Shown here: positions 1-8,400 of the stretch, in pieces
Numbering within the stretch: position 1 is the first letter of the stretch
Layout: each line of letters starts with the position of its first letter
Assembly (NCBI GenBank): GCA_963797565.1
Contig: CAWCPM010000007.1
Location: 1 to 64,000, forward strand
Length of the DNA stretch: 64,000 bases
Origin: JAICYJ01 sp963797565
Lineage (GTDB): Bacteria; Actinomycetota; Thermoleophilia; Gaiellales; JAICJC01
Direction: 5' to 3'
Position numbers and translations under genes: made by a program
Notes under the pieces: model-generated
What the model was told of the DNA's origin: nothing
The model's input: only the letters and a program-made list of their open reading frames with translations
The model's database searches: none

Positions 1-454
1 ATCAGGTCACCGGCCAGTCGAGCACGAAGCGACGGCGGGAGACAGGTTGGACTCAAGGCTGACCACAAGGCCGCCAGCGTGGTTTCGGGTCATCCCGCCG
101 CCGCGTCGCACTCTCAGCCACGCCCCGGACGGACGCAGCCACACGGCGACGCTACACAGCATGGTTGAGCCGTGAATGGGTGTCCTGATCGCCTCGTCGG
201 ACCGCCAGCCTGGTTGAATCGTTCTCCCGGAATCCTGGAGTCGGCGCGAACCACCGCAAGCTTCGAGGTGGGGTTGCAGCAAGACGGCTGAGTGTGACCA
301 TCGAGCGCCTCGCGGAATGAGAGGTTGGGGCCTCCGGCACGTGCTAGGGTTTCGTCGTTTCGGTGCCGGACGTTTGCCCGAGAGCGCCGTTGGGCCGGTG
401 TGCCACGTCATGTGAGCCGATGAGAAGTGTGGGGAGGCGCGGTCTGAGTTGCGG
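1..454. other. No supported gene
   Basis: I see no convincing coding region here. The reading frames that cross it are rich in Arg, Pro, Ser and Cys and look like antisense or out-of-frame noise of a high-GC sequence. No RNA gene or clear promoter was recognised. Confidence 0.5.
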
Positions 455-946
455 ATGGACGCCGACGAGATCACCTTCTCTGCGCTGTTCGAGCGCCACC
501 GGCGCGAGCTGCGGGCGCACTGCTACCGCATGGTCGGGTCGTTCGAGGACGCCGAGGACCTGCTGCTCTGCATGTCACAGGCGCCACTCGAGAAGCTCGT
601 CACATACAAGAGGCGTCGCGGATGGACGGTACCGTACGTGTCGGGGCACGGCGACGACTTCCTGTTCGACTACGGCTACGCGTTCCGCCGCGAAGAGATG
701 TCCGGAATCGTCCGAGACGAGTTCGACATGGGACAGCTGCTGCGCGAGGCGCCGCAGTGGCTCCGCGACTACCGCGAGGAGGTCGGGGCGCCGGACCTGG
801 CGTCGGCCGTATCCGTGAGCGCGGGGTGGAGCGTGTTCGCGATACGGGATGGAGCTGTCCACAACACGTACCGCGTGTATCCCCACTCGCGCCTCATCAC
901 ACCGCTGTTCTCCGGCCTGCTCGAGCTGCTGCCGAACGAGGAGTGA
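455..946 (+). CDS. Chimera: ECF sigma N-terminus joined to DUF899 C-terminus
   Basis: The product is 163 aa from the ATG. Residues 1 to about 32 read as the start of sigma-70 region 2 of an ECF sigma factor (FSALFERHRREL, HCYRMVGSFEDAEDL). At that point the usual continuation is replaced by the second half of a DUF899 thioredoxin-like protein: SQAPLEKL, YKRRRGW, VPYVS, and a C-terminal part resembling the family's terminal strand and helix (NTYRVYP). Neither half is complete: the sigma factor lacks most of region 2 and all of region 4, and DUF899 lacks its N-terminal half with the redox motif. This looks like an in-frame deletion that joined two genes. A functional protein is doubtful. A TTG lies six bases upstream of the ATG. 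Confidence 0.7.
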   Translation: MDADEITFSALFERHRRELRAHCYRMVGSFEDAEDLLLCMSQAPLEKLVTYKRRRGWTVPYVSGHGDDFLFDYGYAFRREEMSGIVRDEFDMGQLLREAPQWLRDYREEVGAPDLASAVSVSAGWSVFAIRDGAVHNTYRVYPHSRLITPLFSGLLELLPNEE

Positions 947-1412
947 GTCTCGCGCAACTTCGTGCAACCCTTCCCTGAGAGTGCTTGGGCTGGATACGTC
1001 AGGGTCTGTCCGTCAGCCATCCGGTACAGCGCGCCGCGTGCTCGTTGAAGGCGGACCTAGAAGTCGGGGGCGGAAGGGAAGGCGGGGGCTCAGCCTCAGC
1101 CGGGCTGGACAGGCAGCCGCAGCGATCCGGGCAGACCTGCTGCGAACCCAACTGGGAACTCTCCTCGCCGACCTCCCCACGGGAGACCGACGCGCTCGCG
1201 CCTACTCGAGACGCTTGGGGCGCCCTCACCGGCACGGCGGCTGGGGACTGATCCGCACGGCCTTGATCCGTTGCGATGATCCGCGGCCGATCGCAGATCA
1301 CCTTTCCGGGGGACTACCAGGCCGAGTGATCTGGGCGGATGCTGAAAGAGATCCGCGGCGAGCGTTGATCGTCTCCGCCGCAGCCGTACCGCTCCCGACC
1401 AGCGAGGCTCCC
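947..1412. other. No supported gene
   Basis: This is a high-GC stretch with no recognisable protein or RNA. One forward frame is open across it into the small gene that follows, but its translation is Arg/Ser/Cys-rich and does not look like a real protein until the Met at 1413. Confidence 0.4.
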
Positions 1413-1622
1413 ATGCAGCACCCGTCCAGCCGCTATGACCAGCGCGCGCTGACCGTGATCGACGCCTGCCTATCCCAAGGCCGGTTCACCGACGAGGCCG
1501 TGTCCGAGATCATCGACAGCTTCGGCCAGGCCCGAAACGCCGAACGTCGCCCCGACGCGGCGGACACCCAGGCCGTCGCCGAAGAGACGCCCTACACCGG
1601 CAGCCGCGCCTCACGACGCTAG
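1413..1622 (+). CDS. Small hypothetical protein
   Basis: This is a possible 69 aa soluble protein. From the ATG the composition becomes protein-like, with a predicted amphipathic helical part (RALTVIDACLSQG, AVSEIIDSFGQAR) followed by a polar, probably disordered tail. No family is recognised. The frame extends upstream, but that part looks non-coding, so the start was placed at the Met where the composition changes. It is not obviously linked to either neighbour. Confidence 0.35.
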   Translation: MQHPSSRYDQRALTVIDACLSQGRFTDEAVSEIIDSFGQARNAERRPDAADTQAVAEETPYTGSRASRR

Positions 1623-1921
1623 CGCCCCGGTGCTCTTGCGCGAGAGCTGGCGGCTGGGACGCGTCGACTAGACCAGTCCGCGCGGGTGAGCATCTCCGCG
1701 ACCGGTGGGCTCGCCCGACTTTCATCAGGGCAGCCTTTGTTGCCGAGCGGCTTCCTCGCCCGTCTAGTGATGTTCGATCCTAACAAGTAGGCCCAGCCCG
1801 CTGGTTCGAGGCTGGTGTAAGCGGCCGGCTTGACCGAGAGCGACTGCGGTGGGAGCATCGCGGGTCCAAATAGCGTCCGGCGGGTCGTCGCGTCGCCCCA
1901 CCGGTTGGGAGGGGGCTTTCG
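1623..1921. other. Intergenic region and leader of the beta-propeller gene
   Basis: No gene is seen. A strong ribosome binding site, GGGAGGGGG at 1907-1915, ends six bases before the ATG at 1922 and fixes that start. No promoter hexamers are convincing. Confidence 0.5.
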
Positions 1922-3613
1922 ATGGGTGGTCGTGGGTGGCGTGCGGTGGTCGTGGTGGCGCTTGTGGCGATGGCCGGCTGGCCGGCCGCGGAGGCCGGTG
2001 CGGCGTCGTTGACGCTGACCGGGTTCTCGCCCACCTCGGGGCACGTGGGGACGGTGGTGACGCTGACCGGCGCCGGGTTTGCGGCTGATGATCTGGTCAC
2101 ATTCAACGGCGTTCCGAGCGCGCCGAAAAGCGTCGCCACGAACGGGACTTCGCTGAAGGTGTCGGTGCCGTCGTTCGCATCGTCAGGGCCGATCATGGTC
2201 GAGTCGCAGTCAACCGGCGCGAAGGCGGGCCTGCCGGGCTCGACGTTTCGGGTCACGGCCGGCCTGAAGCTCTCGACGACCCACGCCTACCCGGGTGACA
2301 GCATCGTGGTGACCGGGTCCGGCCTCTCCCCCAACCAGCACGATACGATCGAGATCGGATCATCCCGCGTTGGCACCGCGCTGATCGATGCGCGAGGAAG
2401 CTTCGAGCTCGGCGTCGGCGTGCCGTGGAGCACCAAGCCCGGCCGTACATCCCTGCAGGTGATCGATCCCTCGGCTGGCAGCGTGATCGTCGTGCTGTTC
2501 GTGATCGGCGATTGGGAGCAGCAGCGTCACGACGCGGCCGGTACCGGCCTGGACACGTACGAGACCGTGCTGTCACCTTCGACGGTGCCAGGCCTGAAGT
2601 CGCACTGGGCTGTGCCGCTGCCGGACGCCCAGCATGGAGGCGTTCCCATCGGCGGGCTGACGACCGCGGAAGGTCTCGTGTTCACGGGCTGGGGGTCAGG
2701 AGGCGTCCTGCCGTTCAGTGGGGATGCCGGCCTGGCGGCGGTGAAGGCGTCCACCGGCGCGCCGGCGTGGTCATATGACGCGGACAACTACGGGTTCATC
2801 CAGATCATGGGTGCACCGGTGGTCGCAAACGGCGTCGTCTATATGGCCGAGGGTTTCGGCGAGCTCTTGGCGTTCGATGCGAAGACCGGGACGGAGCTTT
2901 GGGCGTCGCAGGCCGACGGGGCGGGCGGCGGCCCCGTGGTCGCGAACGGTACGCTGTATCTGACGACCAGCGCGGGCCTGGAAGCGTTCAACACGGCGAA
3001 TGGCCTGGAGTTGTGGAGCACCGGCGGCGATCTCGTCGGCGTGGCTGGTCTCCTCGGCCCGCCCGCCGTCGCCGCCACGGGCACTGTGATCGTCTCCGCC
3101 GGAGACGGAAACCTGCACGCCTTCAACGGCAGCACCGGCGCGCCGCTCTGGACGAAGCCCGGTGGCGGCGGAGCGGCACCCGCCATCGTCGGCAACGTCG
3201 TCTACTCCGGAGCGGCCAACGGCAGCGTCTACGCGCGCCACGTCGGGGATGGCAGCCTGGTGTGGAGCGTTGCGACCGGAGGTACCGTCCTTGCGCCGGC
3301 GGTCAGCGGCGGAGTCGTATACGCGCCGTCGTTTGGCGGAGGCAGTCTGCTCGCGATCCAAGCGTCCACCGGCACGACGCTATGGAGCGTCCCTGTCCAC
3401 CCCGGGTCAGCTCCCGCCGTGGCAAACGGCGTGGTCTACATCGACGAGTCAGACAAGGCCGTGCACGCCCTGGACGCCTCGAACGGCAATGACCTATGGT
3501 CGGTGAAGCCGGGCGACGGGGTAGGGACGGCGCCGATCGTCTCCAATGGGCAGGTGCTGTTCGGCTGCGTCGCGACGCTGTCCGTCCCGTGCCTGCTCGC
3601 ATACGGGCTTTAG
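1922..3613 (+). CDS. Secreted IPT/TIG and PQQ-type beta-propeller protein
   Basis: The product is 563 aa. A Sec signal peptide spans about residues 1-28 (VVVVALVAMAGWPAAEAGA). It is followed by an IPT/TIG-like immunoglobulin fold at about 30-115 (FSPTSGHVGTVVTLTGAGF), a second related domain at about 116-195, and then a propeller of repeated PQQ-like blades. The blades show the characteristic recurring units: VVANGVVYMAEG, LLAFDAKTGTELW, VVANGTLYLTT, AFNGSTGAPLW, IVGNVVYSG, VANGVVYIDES and ALDASNGNDLW. Such propellers serve as scaffolds outside the cell; no PQQ-enzyme residues are recognised, so a dehydrogenase activity is not claimed. The next two genes follow in the same direction and may share its transcript. 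Confidence 0.8.
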   Translation: MGGRGWRAVVVVALVAMAGWPAAEAGAASLTLTGFSPTSGHVGTVVTLTGAGFAADDLVTFNGVPSAPKSVATNGTSLKVSVPSFASSGPIMVESQSTGAKAGLPGSTFRVTAGLKLSTTHAYPGDSIVVTGSGLSPNQHDTIEIGSSRVGTALIDARGSFELGVGVPWSTKPGRTSLQVIDPSAGSVIVVLFVIGDWEQQRHDAAGTGLDTYETVLSPSTVPGLKSHWAVPLPDAQHGGVPIGGLTTAEGLVFTGWGSGGVLPFSGDAGLAAVKASTGAPAWSYDADNYGFIQIMGAPVVANGVVYMAEGFGELLAFDAKTGTELWASQADGAGGGPVVANGTLYLTTSAGLEAFNTANGLELWSTGGDLVGVAGLLGPPAVAATGTVIVSAGDGNLHAFNGSTGAPLWTKPGGGGAAPAIVGNVVYSGAANGSVYARHVGDGSLVWSVATGGTVLAPAVSGGVVYAPSFGGGSLLAIQASTGTTLWSVPVHPGSAPAVANGVVYIDESDKAVHALDASNGNDLWSVKPGDGVGTAPIVSNGQVLFGCVATLSVPCLLAYGL

Positions 3614-3617
3614 ACCG

Positions 3618-3857
3618 GTGAGTGAGGCAGCGGTTGAGTCGCTCGACGACGACCTGTTCCTGCCCGGAATACGGCAACAGTACGGGGATATCCGGGCTAC
3701 ACCGAGTCGGGCCTGGCCGATCACCGAACTCGTCCTTGCCGGGCCGCTGCGCCCAGAGGACGTCTCACGGGACGTGGAGGTGGGGGCGGAGGTGGCGCCG
3801 TTGTATCTGGAGTTCGCGACCCGTAGGGGGGATGATCGACATGAGTGGTCATATTGA
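3618..3857 (+). CDS. Small hypothetical protein, possible
   Basis: From a GTG five bases after the propeller gene a 79 aa frame runs to 3857, overlapping the start of the Tat-exported protein by 17 bases. The translation has a balanced, acidic composition (SLDDDLFLPGIRQQYGD, DVSRDVEVGAEVAPLYLEF), unlike the other frames here. No family is recognised. The tight placement between two exported-protein genes supports translation, but this remains tentative. Confidence 0.35.
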   Translation: MSEAAVESLDDDLFLPGIRQQYGDIRATPSRAWPITELVLAGPLRPEDVSRDVEVGAEVAPLYLEFATRRGDDRHEWSY

Positions 3858-4950
3858 GGATCGTCCGGTGTCTCGCAGAGAGGCGTTCGGACTGGGGGTG
3901 GCGGGGGCGGTCGGCGCGCTCGTTGCCTCGATTGTGTCGCCGGAAACCGCTGGTGCCGCGGCGGGGGATCCCTTGGTGCTGGGTCAGGCCAACGACGCTG
4001 GCAATGCCACCACGTCGCTGACCATATCGCCGACACTCGCGACGGGGGAGGGGGACACGCTCAAGGTGACCAAGAACGGGGGCGGCGACTCCGACGCCGC
4101 CGTCCACGGTTTCGCGAACCTATCCGGCAGCGGGGTGTTTGGCGAGAGTAATGTCAAGTTCACCGGCGAAGGCGCCGGCGTGCTCGGCCAGAACGCTGCT
4201 GGCGGGCTCGCCGTTCTGGGCACGGCGTCGGCCTCCCAACACGTTCCGCTCGGAATCGGACCGGTCGGCGTCTACGGCATTGCTGGCGACGCTGCAACGA
4301 GCGGTGCAGGGGTTCTCGGGTACGGCGCATCGGCCATCGGTGTGTACGCGACGACCCAAAGCTCCGACGCCTCCCAGGGAGCCGTTTACGCGGAGAACGA
4401 TGGCGGTGGGAACGGCGTCTATGCCACCACCGACAGTGCGATTACGGACGACGTCTCCGCCGTGCGGGCCGTCAACGAGGGTACCGGCGTGGGGGTGTAC
4501 GCCGAGTCGGATGGTGGCATCTGCATCCAGGCGAATGATCGCTCGGTTGCGACCTCAGCCTATGGCGTCTACGCCCAATCGTCGGGTGGCACCGGTGTGT
4601 ACGGGGCCAGCACGGACGGAGTCGGGATCTTCGCCGACACGTTCGACGGGACCGCGCTGACCGCCCGCGGACAGGCCGGCATCGCGCTCGACGTGCAGGG
4701 CACGGCGCGGTTCAGCACCTCTGGCTTGGCCACCGTCAAGGGCACCGTCGCTACACCGAAGTCAGCGGTGAAAGTCAGCGGCGTCGCGCTGACCGCTAAC
4801 AGCATCGTGCTGGCCACGATCCAATCCAACAACGCACCAGGCGTCTTCATCCAAAGCGCCGTACCGAATGTCATCGGCTCCTACATCACCATCAACCTCA
4901 ACAAAGCGGTGACCAAGTACGTGAAGGTCGCGTGGTTCATCCTCAACTAG
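3841..4950 (+). CDS. Tat-exported glycine-rich repeat protein
   Basis: The product is 369 aa. The N-terminus carries a twin-arginine signal (SRREAFGLG, then a hydrophobic stretch and an Ala-rich cleavage region at about residue 40). The body is built of short degenerate repeats around the unit G-V-x-G or G-V-Y-A (GAGVLGQ, VGVYGIAG, GAGVLGYG, IGVYATTQSS, NGVYATTDS, GVYAESDGG, TGVYGAST). Repeats of this kind could stack as a beta-solenoid; that is inference. The last 90 residues are non-repetitive and end in a hydrophobic strand. AGGGGGG at 3824-3830 suits the ATG at 3841 better than the one at 3832. It is likely a surface or extracellular structural protein. No enzyme motif is seen. Confidence 0.7.
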   Translation: MSGHIEDRPVSRREAFGLGVAGAVGALVASIVSPETAGAAAGDPLVLGQANDAGNATTSLTISPTLATGEGDTLKVTKNGGGDSDAAVHGFANLSGSGVFGESNVKFTGEGAGVLGQNAAGGLAVLGTASASQHVPLGIGPVGVYGIAGDAATSGAGVLGYGASAIGVYATTQSSDASQGAVYAENDGGGNGVYATTDSAITDDVSAVRAVNEGTGVGVYAESDGGICIQANDRSVATSAYGVYAQSSGGTGVYGASTDGVGIFADTFDGTALTARGQAGIALDVQGTARFSTSGLATVKGTVATPKSAVKVSGVALTANSIVLATIQSNNAPGVFIQSAVPNVIGSYITINLNKAVTKYVKVAWFILN

Positions 4951-5089
4951 GCCCGGCGAATCGCCGGATCCGAGATATCGCGTCTGAGATCGTCACATTC
5001 GCCGCCGACCGACAGGGCGGCTTCATCCAACAGCCGACACCCGTCCCTACCGGTTCACGCTCTAGCCCAGAGGAAGCAGGGAAGCCACG

Positions 5090-5227
5090 GTGGCCAAGTC
5101 AGATCGCATGTGCCCGAACACGACGTGCCGAGTATTCGGCAAGGCGACCAACCTCCTTGTATGCCACAACTGTCATCGCGCCGTGCTGTCCATCTACGCG
5201 CGTCCCCGTCGGTGCTATTGCGGCTGA
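5090..5227 (+). CDS. Small cysteine-rich (zinc-ribbon-like) protein
   Basis: This is a 45 aa product with five cysteines beyond residue 7: CPNTTC, CHNC and a terminal CYCG, plus two histidines. The spacing C-x4-C, C-x2-C, C-x-C is that of a small metal-binding knuckle. The start is a GTG preceded by purine-rich GGAAGCAGGGAAG. No named family is recognised. It follows the exported repeat protein at a distance of 139 bases. Confidence 0.5.
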   Translation: MAKSDRMCPNTTCRVFGKATNLLVCHNCHRAVLSIYARPRRCYCG

Positions 5228-5422
5228 AAGGGGGCGACGTGATGGTTCACGCCAACCTGACTGAAGCCGATCGGCAGTTGCGTTGCGAGGTCATGGATGT
5301 GCAGCACTAGGGTGCTCCGCACTGTACGCACATGACAGCGTTTATCTTCGGACTCGCCGGCTCAACCGCACTACGGCCCGGATGCGCCGATCGACTTCGG
5401 GGCGAAGTAGGTCGTGGCGGCC

Positions 5423-6289
5423 CTAGCTGAGATCATCGCCGGTCGTCTGTACAAGCTCATCCAGTTGCGCGCGTGCCGATTCGACCCGCTCGATGCGGCG
5501 GCGCATGGCGTCGCCGTTTGTGGCGACCAGATCGCCGATGATCATGTCGAGCAGGGCGACGACCGAGGCGTAGGACTCGACTAGGTGTGGCCCTTCGATC
5601 TCGGCGACCAGCGTGTGGTCGGCGTGGTGTGCGGCCGGTGATAGGTGTGGGTCGGTGATCACCACGACCTTGCCGCGTCGGCTCTTCACGTAGCGGGCTG
5701 CGAACTCGGCCTGGGGGTGGTAGCGGCGGAAGTCAAAGATGACGATCAGGCTGCCGCGGCCGAGGTGGGCGATGTCGTCCGCGACGTCGGCGGTTCGTAG
5801 GATTCCGGCCCCGCTTCGGATCAGCCGCAGGTGTGCATGGAGGTAGACGGCCAGGGCGTGCGAAAATCGGCCGCCGATGATCGCGATCGACGACGCCTCG
5901 TTTAGCAGCGTTCGCAGCGCCCTGATCGATTCCGGCGTCTGGCGGTTCAGGGTCGCCGCCACGTTCTTCGCCTCCGCCGTCACGACCGCGTCAATCAGGT
6001 CGTGTTCCGATGAGGCCGGTGCCAGCGTCTCGTACGGCGATCGGTACATCCCGGTCAGGCCGTCCCTGATCGCCTCGTGGAACTCGCGCATGTCCGCGAA
6101 ACCGATCTTGTTGACGAACCGGATCACGGAGGCCGGCGACGATTGCGCCGCTTCGGCGATGGCCGACGAGCTGCGCGTCGCCAGCGCCGGGTAGGAGTCC
6201 AGGATCGCGCGTGCCACACGCGTCTCGGCAGGCGTCAGCGAGTTGATGCTGTCGAGAATCAGCTGTTCCAGGGAGTTGATCGATGCCAT
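5423..6289 (-). CDS. RpiR/MurR-type regulator (HTH plus SIS domain)
   Basis: The product is 288 aa when started at the Met of MASINSLEQ; a longer start at 6343 would add 18 unlikely residues. Residues about 1-75 form the RpiR helix-turn-helix (LTPAETRVARAILDSYP, SSASVIRF-like SSPASVIRFVNKIGF). Residues about 120-260 form a SIS sugar-isomerase fold (IAIIGGRFSHALAVYL, LIVIFDFRRYHPQAEFA, GKVVVITD). RpiR proteins usually bind a phosphorylated metabolite in the SIS domain. The gene is divergent from the catabolic operon starting at 6386, so control of that operon is the natural inference. The GAAA/TTTC palindrome in the gap is a candidate operator. Confidence 0.88.
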   Translation of the reverse strand: MASINSLEQLILDSINSLTPAETRVARAILDSYPALATRSSSAIAEAAQSSPASVIRFVNKIGFADMREFHEAIRDGLTGMYRSPYETLAPASSEHDLIDAVVTAEAKNVAATLNRQTPESIRALRTLLNEASSIAIIGGRFSHALAVYLHAHLRLIRSGAGILRTADVADDIAHLGRGSLIVIFDFRRYHPQAEFAARYVKSRRGKVVVITDPHLSPAAHHADHTLVAEIEGPHLVESYASVVALLDMIIGDLVATNGDAMRRRIERVESARAQLDELVQTTGDDLS

Positions 6290-6349
6290 CCCAGCAGAGT
6301 CTAATCCTGGCGAGCCTGAGCGGTGCGAATCAAACATTCTCAATCAGTC

Positions 6350-6381
6350 TTGACAGATTCGAGCAAAACTGAAACGCTTTC
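6350..6381 (+). promoter_or_regulatory. Candidate promoter and operator of the catabolic operon
   Basis: TTGACA lies at 6350-6355. A spacer of 17 bases later, AACGCT at 6373-6378 keeps the two most conserved -10 positions. The expected start of transcription falls at about 6385-6386, on the ATG of the first operon gene, which would give a leaderless message. GAAACGCTTTC at 6371-6381 is an inverted repeat (GAAA/TTTC) covering the -10 element, placed where a repressor such as the divergent RpiR protein could act. This is inference from sequence only. Confidence 0.35.
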
Positions 6382-6385
6382 TTCG

Positions 6386-7585
6386 ATGGTTGTCCCCGGT
6401 GTTCTGGACGGTTCTCCGGCCGATCTGGCCCGCGATGTGCGTCGCCGCGCCGCCGCCGACCTTGACTTGGCGCTGAAGGACCTCGAGCAATGGGTGGCCG
6501 TGGATACCCCTAGCGATGACATCCCGGCGCTCGACGCTCTCGCCCGCATGATCGCCCAGCGCATTGAGGCGTATGGTGCCGGTATCGACCTCGTCGACGG
6601 CGATACCGGCCTGTATTTGCACGCCACGTTGGCCGGTTCGGGCCGTGCCCGCATCGCCCTGCTGGGACACCACGACACCGTCTTTCCGGCGGGAACCGCC
6701 GCTCAGCGCCCCCTCATCCTCCAGGACGACGTGGCCCACGGTCCGGGCGTTGCTGATATGAAGGGCGGCCTGGTGGTGGCCACCCAGGTCGTGCGGTTGC
6801 TGGCGGGCCACCCCGGCTGTTTCGGTCAGATTGAGTTCGTCTCGGTGCCCGACGAGGAGCTTCGCGACGGCGCCTTCCGCACGATCGATCGGCTGGCCGG
6901 CTTTGACGCGGTCCTCTGTATGGAGTGCGGCCGGCCCGGCAACGGGGTGGTCACCGCACGCAAGGGCGGCCAGTGGGTGGCCATCACCGTCGAGGGGCTG
7001 TCTGCGCACGCGGGCGTCGCCGCCGGCCGCGGTCGGAGCGCGCTGCTTGCCGTTTGCCAAGAGGCATTGCGGATTGCACAGCTCGACGAGGCTCGCGACG
7101 GGCTATCGGTGAATGCGACGATGTTGAGCGCCGGTGAGGTCCTGAACTCTGTCCCGTCCAATGGCCTGTTGCGGCTGGACGTGCGGGCGTGGCGGTCCGA
7201 CGACCTCGACTGGGCGATCGCCGAGATCGAGAGATTCGAGCGCTACCCGGGCATCACGTTCACCATGGACCCGGGCCACCGGGTGCCGGCTTTCGAGCGA
7301 ACCGAGGGTGCCGACTGGCTGTTCCGCGCAGCGGTGGAGACGGGCGAGGCTCTCGGTAGCCCTGTCATCGGCGTCGCTACGGGCGGCGTCTCCGACGCGA
7401 GTTGGACGGCGGATGCCGGTATTCCCACCCTCGACGGCCTGGGCCCGATCGGCGAGGACGATCACAGTCCGGCAGAGCGGATCGTGGTCTCCTCGATCCC
7501 CGACCGGGTCGCTCTGGTCGCGGGTGTGATCGCCTCGCTGGAGGCGACGCTGCAGGCACAGCCACGCGCAGGAGGCGAATCGTGA
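6386..7585 (+). CDS. M20 family metallohydrolase (carboxypeptidase G2-like)
   Basis: The product is 399 aa from the ATG at 6386. The di-zinc site of the M20 family is complete: GHHDTVF (about residues 94-100), GVADMKGG, the catalytic glutamates in VPDEEL, MECGRPG, and the late histidine in GEDDHSP. A dimerisation domain sits in the middle (SAHAGVAAGRGRSA). Relatives hydrolyse C-terminal glutamate amides, N-acyl amino acids or small peptides; here it might release a glutamyl or acyl group from the pathway substrate. No Shine-Dalgarno sequence is seen, in keeping with a leaderless start. The stop overlaps the GTG of the SDR gene (GTGA). Confidence 0.85.
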   Translation: MVVPGVLDGSPADLARDVRRRAAADLDLALKDLEQWVAVDTPSDDIPALDALARMIAQRIEAYGAGIDLVDGDTGLYLHATLAGSGRARIALLGHHDTVFPAGTAAQRPLILQDDVAHGPGVADMKGGLVVATQVVRLLAGHPGCFGQIEFVSVPDEELRDGAFRTIDRLAGFDAVLCMECGRPGNGVVTARKGGQWVAITVEGLSAHAGVAAGRGRSALLAVCQEALRIAQLDEARDGLSVNATMLSAGEVLNSVPSNGLLRLDVRAWRSDDLDWAIAEIERFERYPGITFTMDPGHRVPAFERTEGADWLFRAAVETGEALGSPVIGVATGGVSDASWTADAGIPTLDGLGPIGEDDHSPAERIVVSSIPDRVALVAGVIASLEATLQAQPRAGGES

Positions 7586-8400
7586 AGCGGTTCGAGGGAT
7601 ACAACGTGGTCGTCACGGGCGGATCCAGCGGTATCGGTCGCGCGATCGTTCACGAGTTCTCCGATGAGGGCGCCTTCGTTCTGGCGCTGGGCCGGGATCG
7701 CGAGCGACTGGCCGCGCTCGAGGGCGACCAGGTCGCCACGCTCGCCGTTGATCTGCGGGACACCGGGTCGGTGCTGTCGGGGCTTGACCGCCACCTGGCC
7801 GACCAGGGCCGCATCGACGTCCTGGTCAACTGCGCTGGCGTCGTCTTCGGCGAGACGATCCCCGAGATCACTCCGACCACGTGGGATGAGACCATCGCCA
7901 CCAACCTCAGCGCCGTCTTCTTCGCCAGCCAGTGGGCGGCACGACAGATGGTCGCCGGCGGCGGGGGCGCCATCGTCAACATCGCGTCGATCGACGCGCT
8001 CACCGCCGAATCGCCTTCCGCGCATTACTGCACGTCTAAGGCCGCGGTGGTGATGCTGACGCAGTGTTTCGCCTACGAGTTCGGGCATCTGGGCGTGCGG
8101 GCGAACGCCGTCGCACCAGGCTTCACGGCGACGCCGATGACCATGGGTAGCGGGGACGACGCCTCCCGGCGGTTCTTCGACGACTACATGCAGCGGATCC
8201 CCCTGCGGCGCCCGAGCCTGCCGCGCGAGCAGGCGCGTGTGGTGCTCTTCCTGGCGTCGGACGACGCCTCGTACATCAACGGCGAGACGATCGTGGTTGA
8301 CGGCGGCCAGTTGAAAGGCTTCTGGTCGACGACGCCCGGCGAGATCACCACGGCTGCCTACGACGACGTCGCCGATGCGATGGAGGCGCCCCGTGGCTGA
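7582..8400 (+). CDS. SDR family oxidoreductase
   Basis: The product is a 272 aa classical short-chain dehydrogenase. The Rossmann motif is TGGSSGIGRAI (about residues 12-22), the NAG-type motif is NCAGVV, and the catalytic residues are Ser in NIASIDA and Tyr-x3-Lys in HYCTSKAA. The C-terminus has the usual INGETIVVDGGQ. It interconverts an alcohol and a carbonyl with NAD(P); the substrate cannot be read from the sequence. The start is the GTG overlapping the M20 stop, and the end overlaps the start of the ligase gene by eight bases, so it is translationally coupled on both sides. Confidence 0.88.
   Translation: MKRFEGYNVVVTGGSSGIGRAIVHEFSDEGAFVLALGRDRERLAALEGDQVATLAVDLRDTGSVLSGLDRHLADQGRIDVLVNCAGVVFGETIPEITPTTWDETIATNLSAVFFASQWAARQMVAGGGGAIVNIASIDALTAESPSAHYCTSKAAVVMLTQCFAYEFGHLGVRANAVAPGFTATPMTMGSGDDASRRFFDDYMQRIPLRRPSLPREQARVVLFLASDDASYINGETIVVDGGQLKGFWSTTPGEITTAAYDDVADAMEAPRG

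Noticed and set aside
7..474. 155-codon reverse frame at the window start
   Set aside because: Arg/Ser/Pro-rich with no domain; overlaps the chimeric gene antisense and looks like high-GC noise.
5242..5310. 22-residue frame with AGGGGG upstream, directly after the cysteine-rich protein
   Set aside because: Too short to judge, no cysteine pattern or hydrophobic segment; the purine-rich box may be chance.
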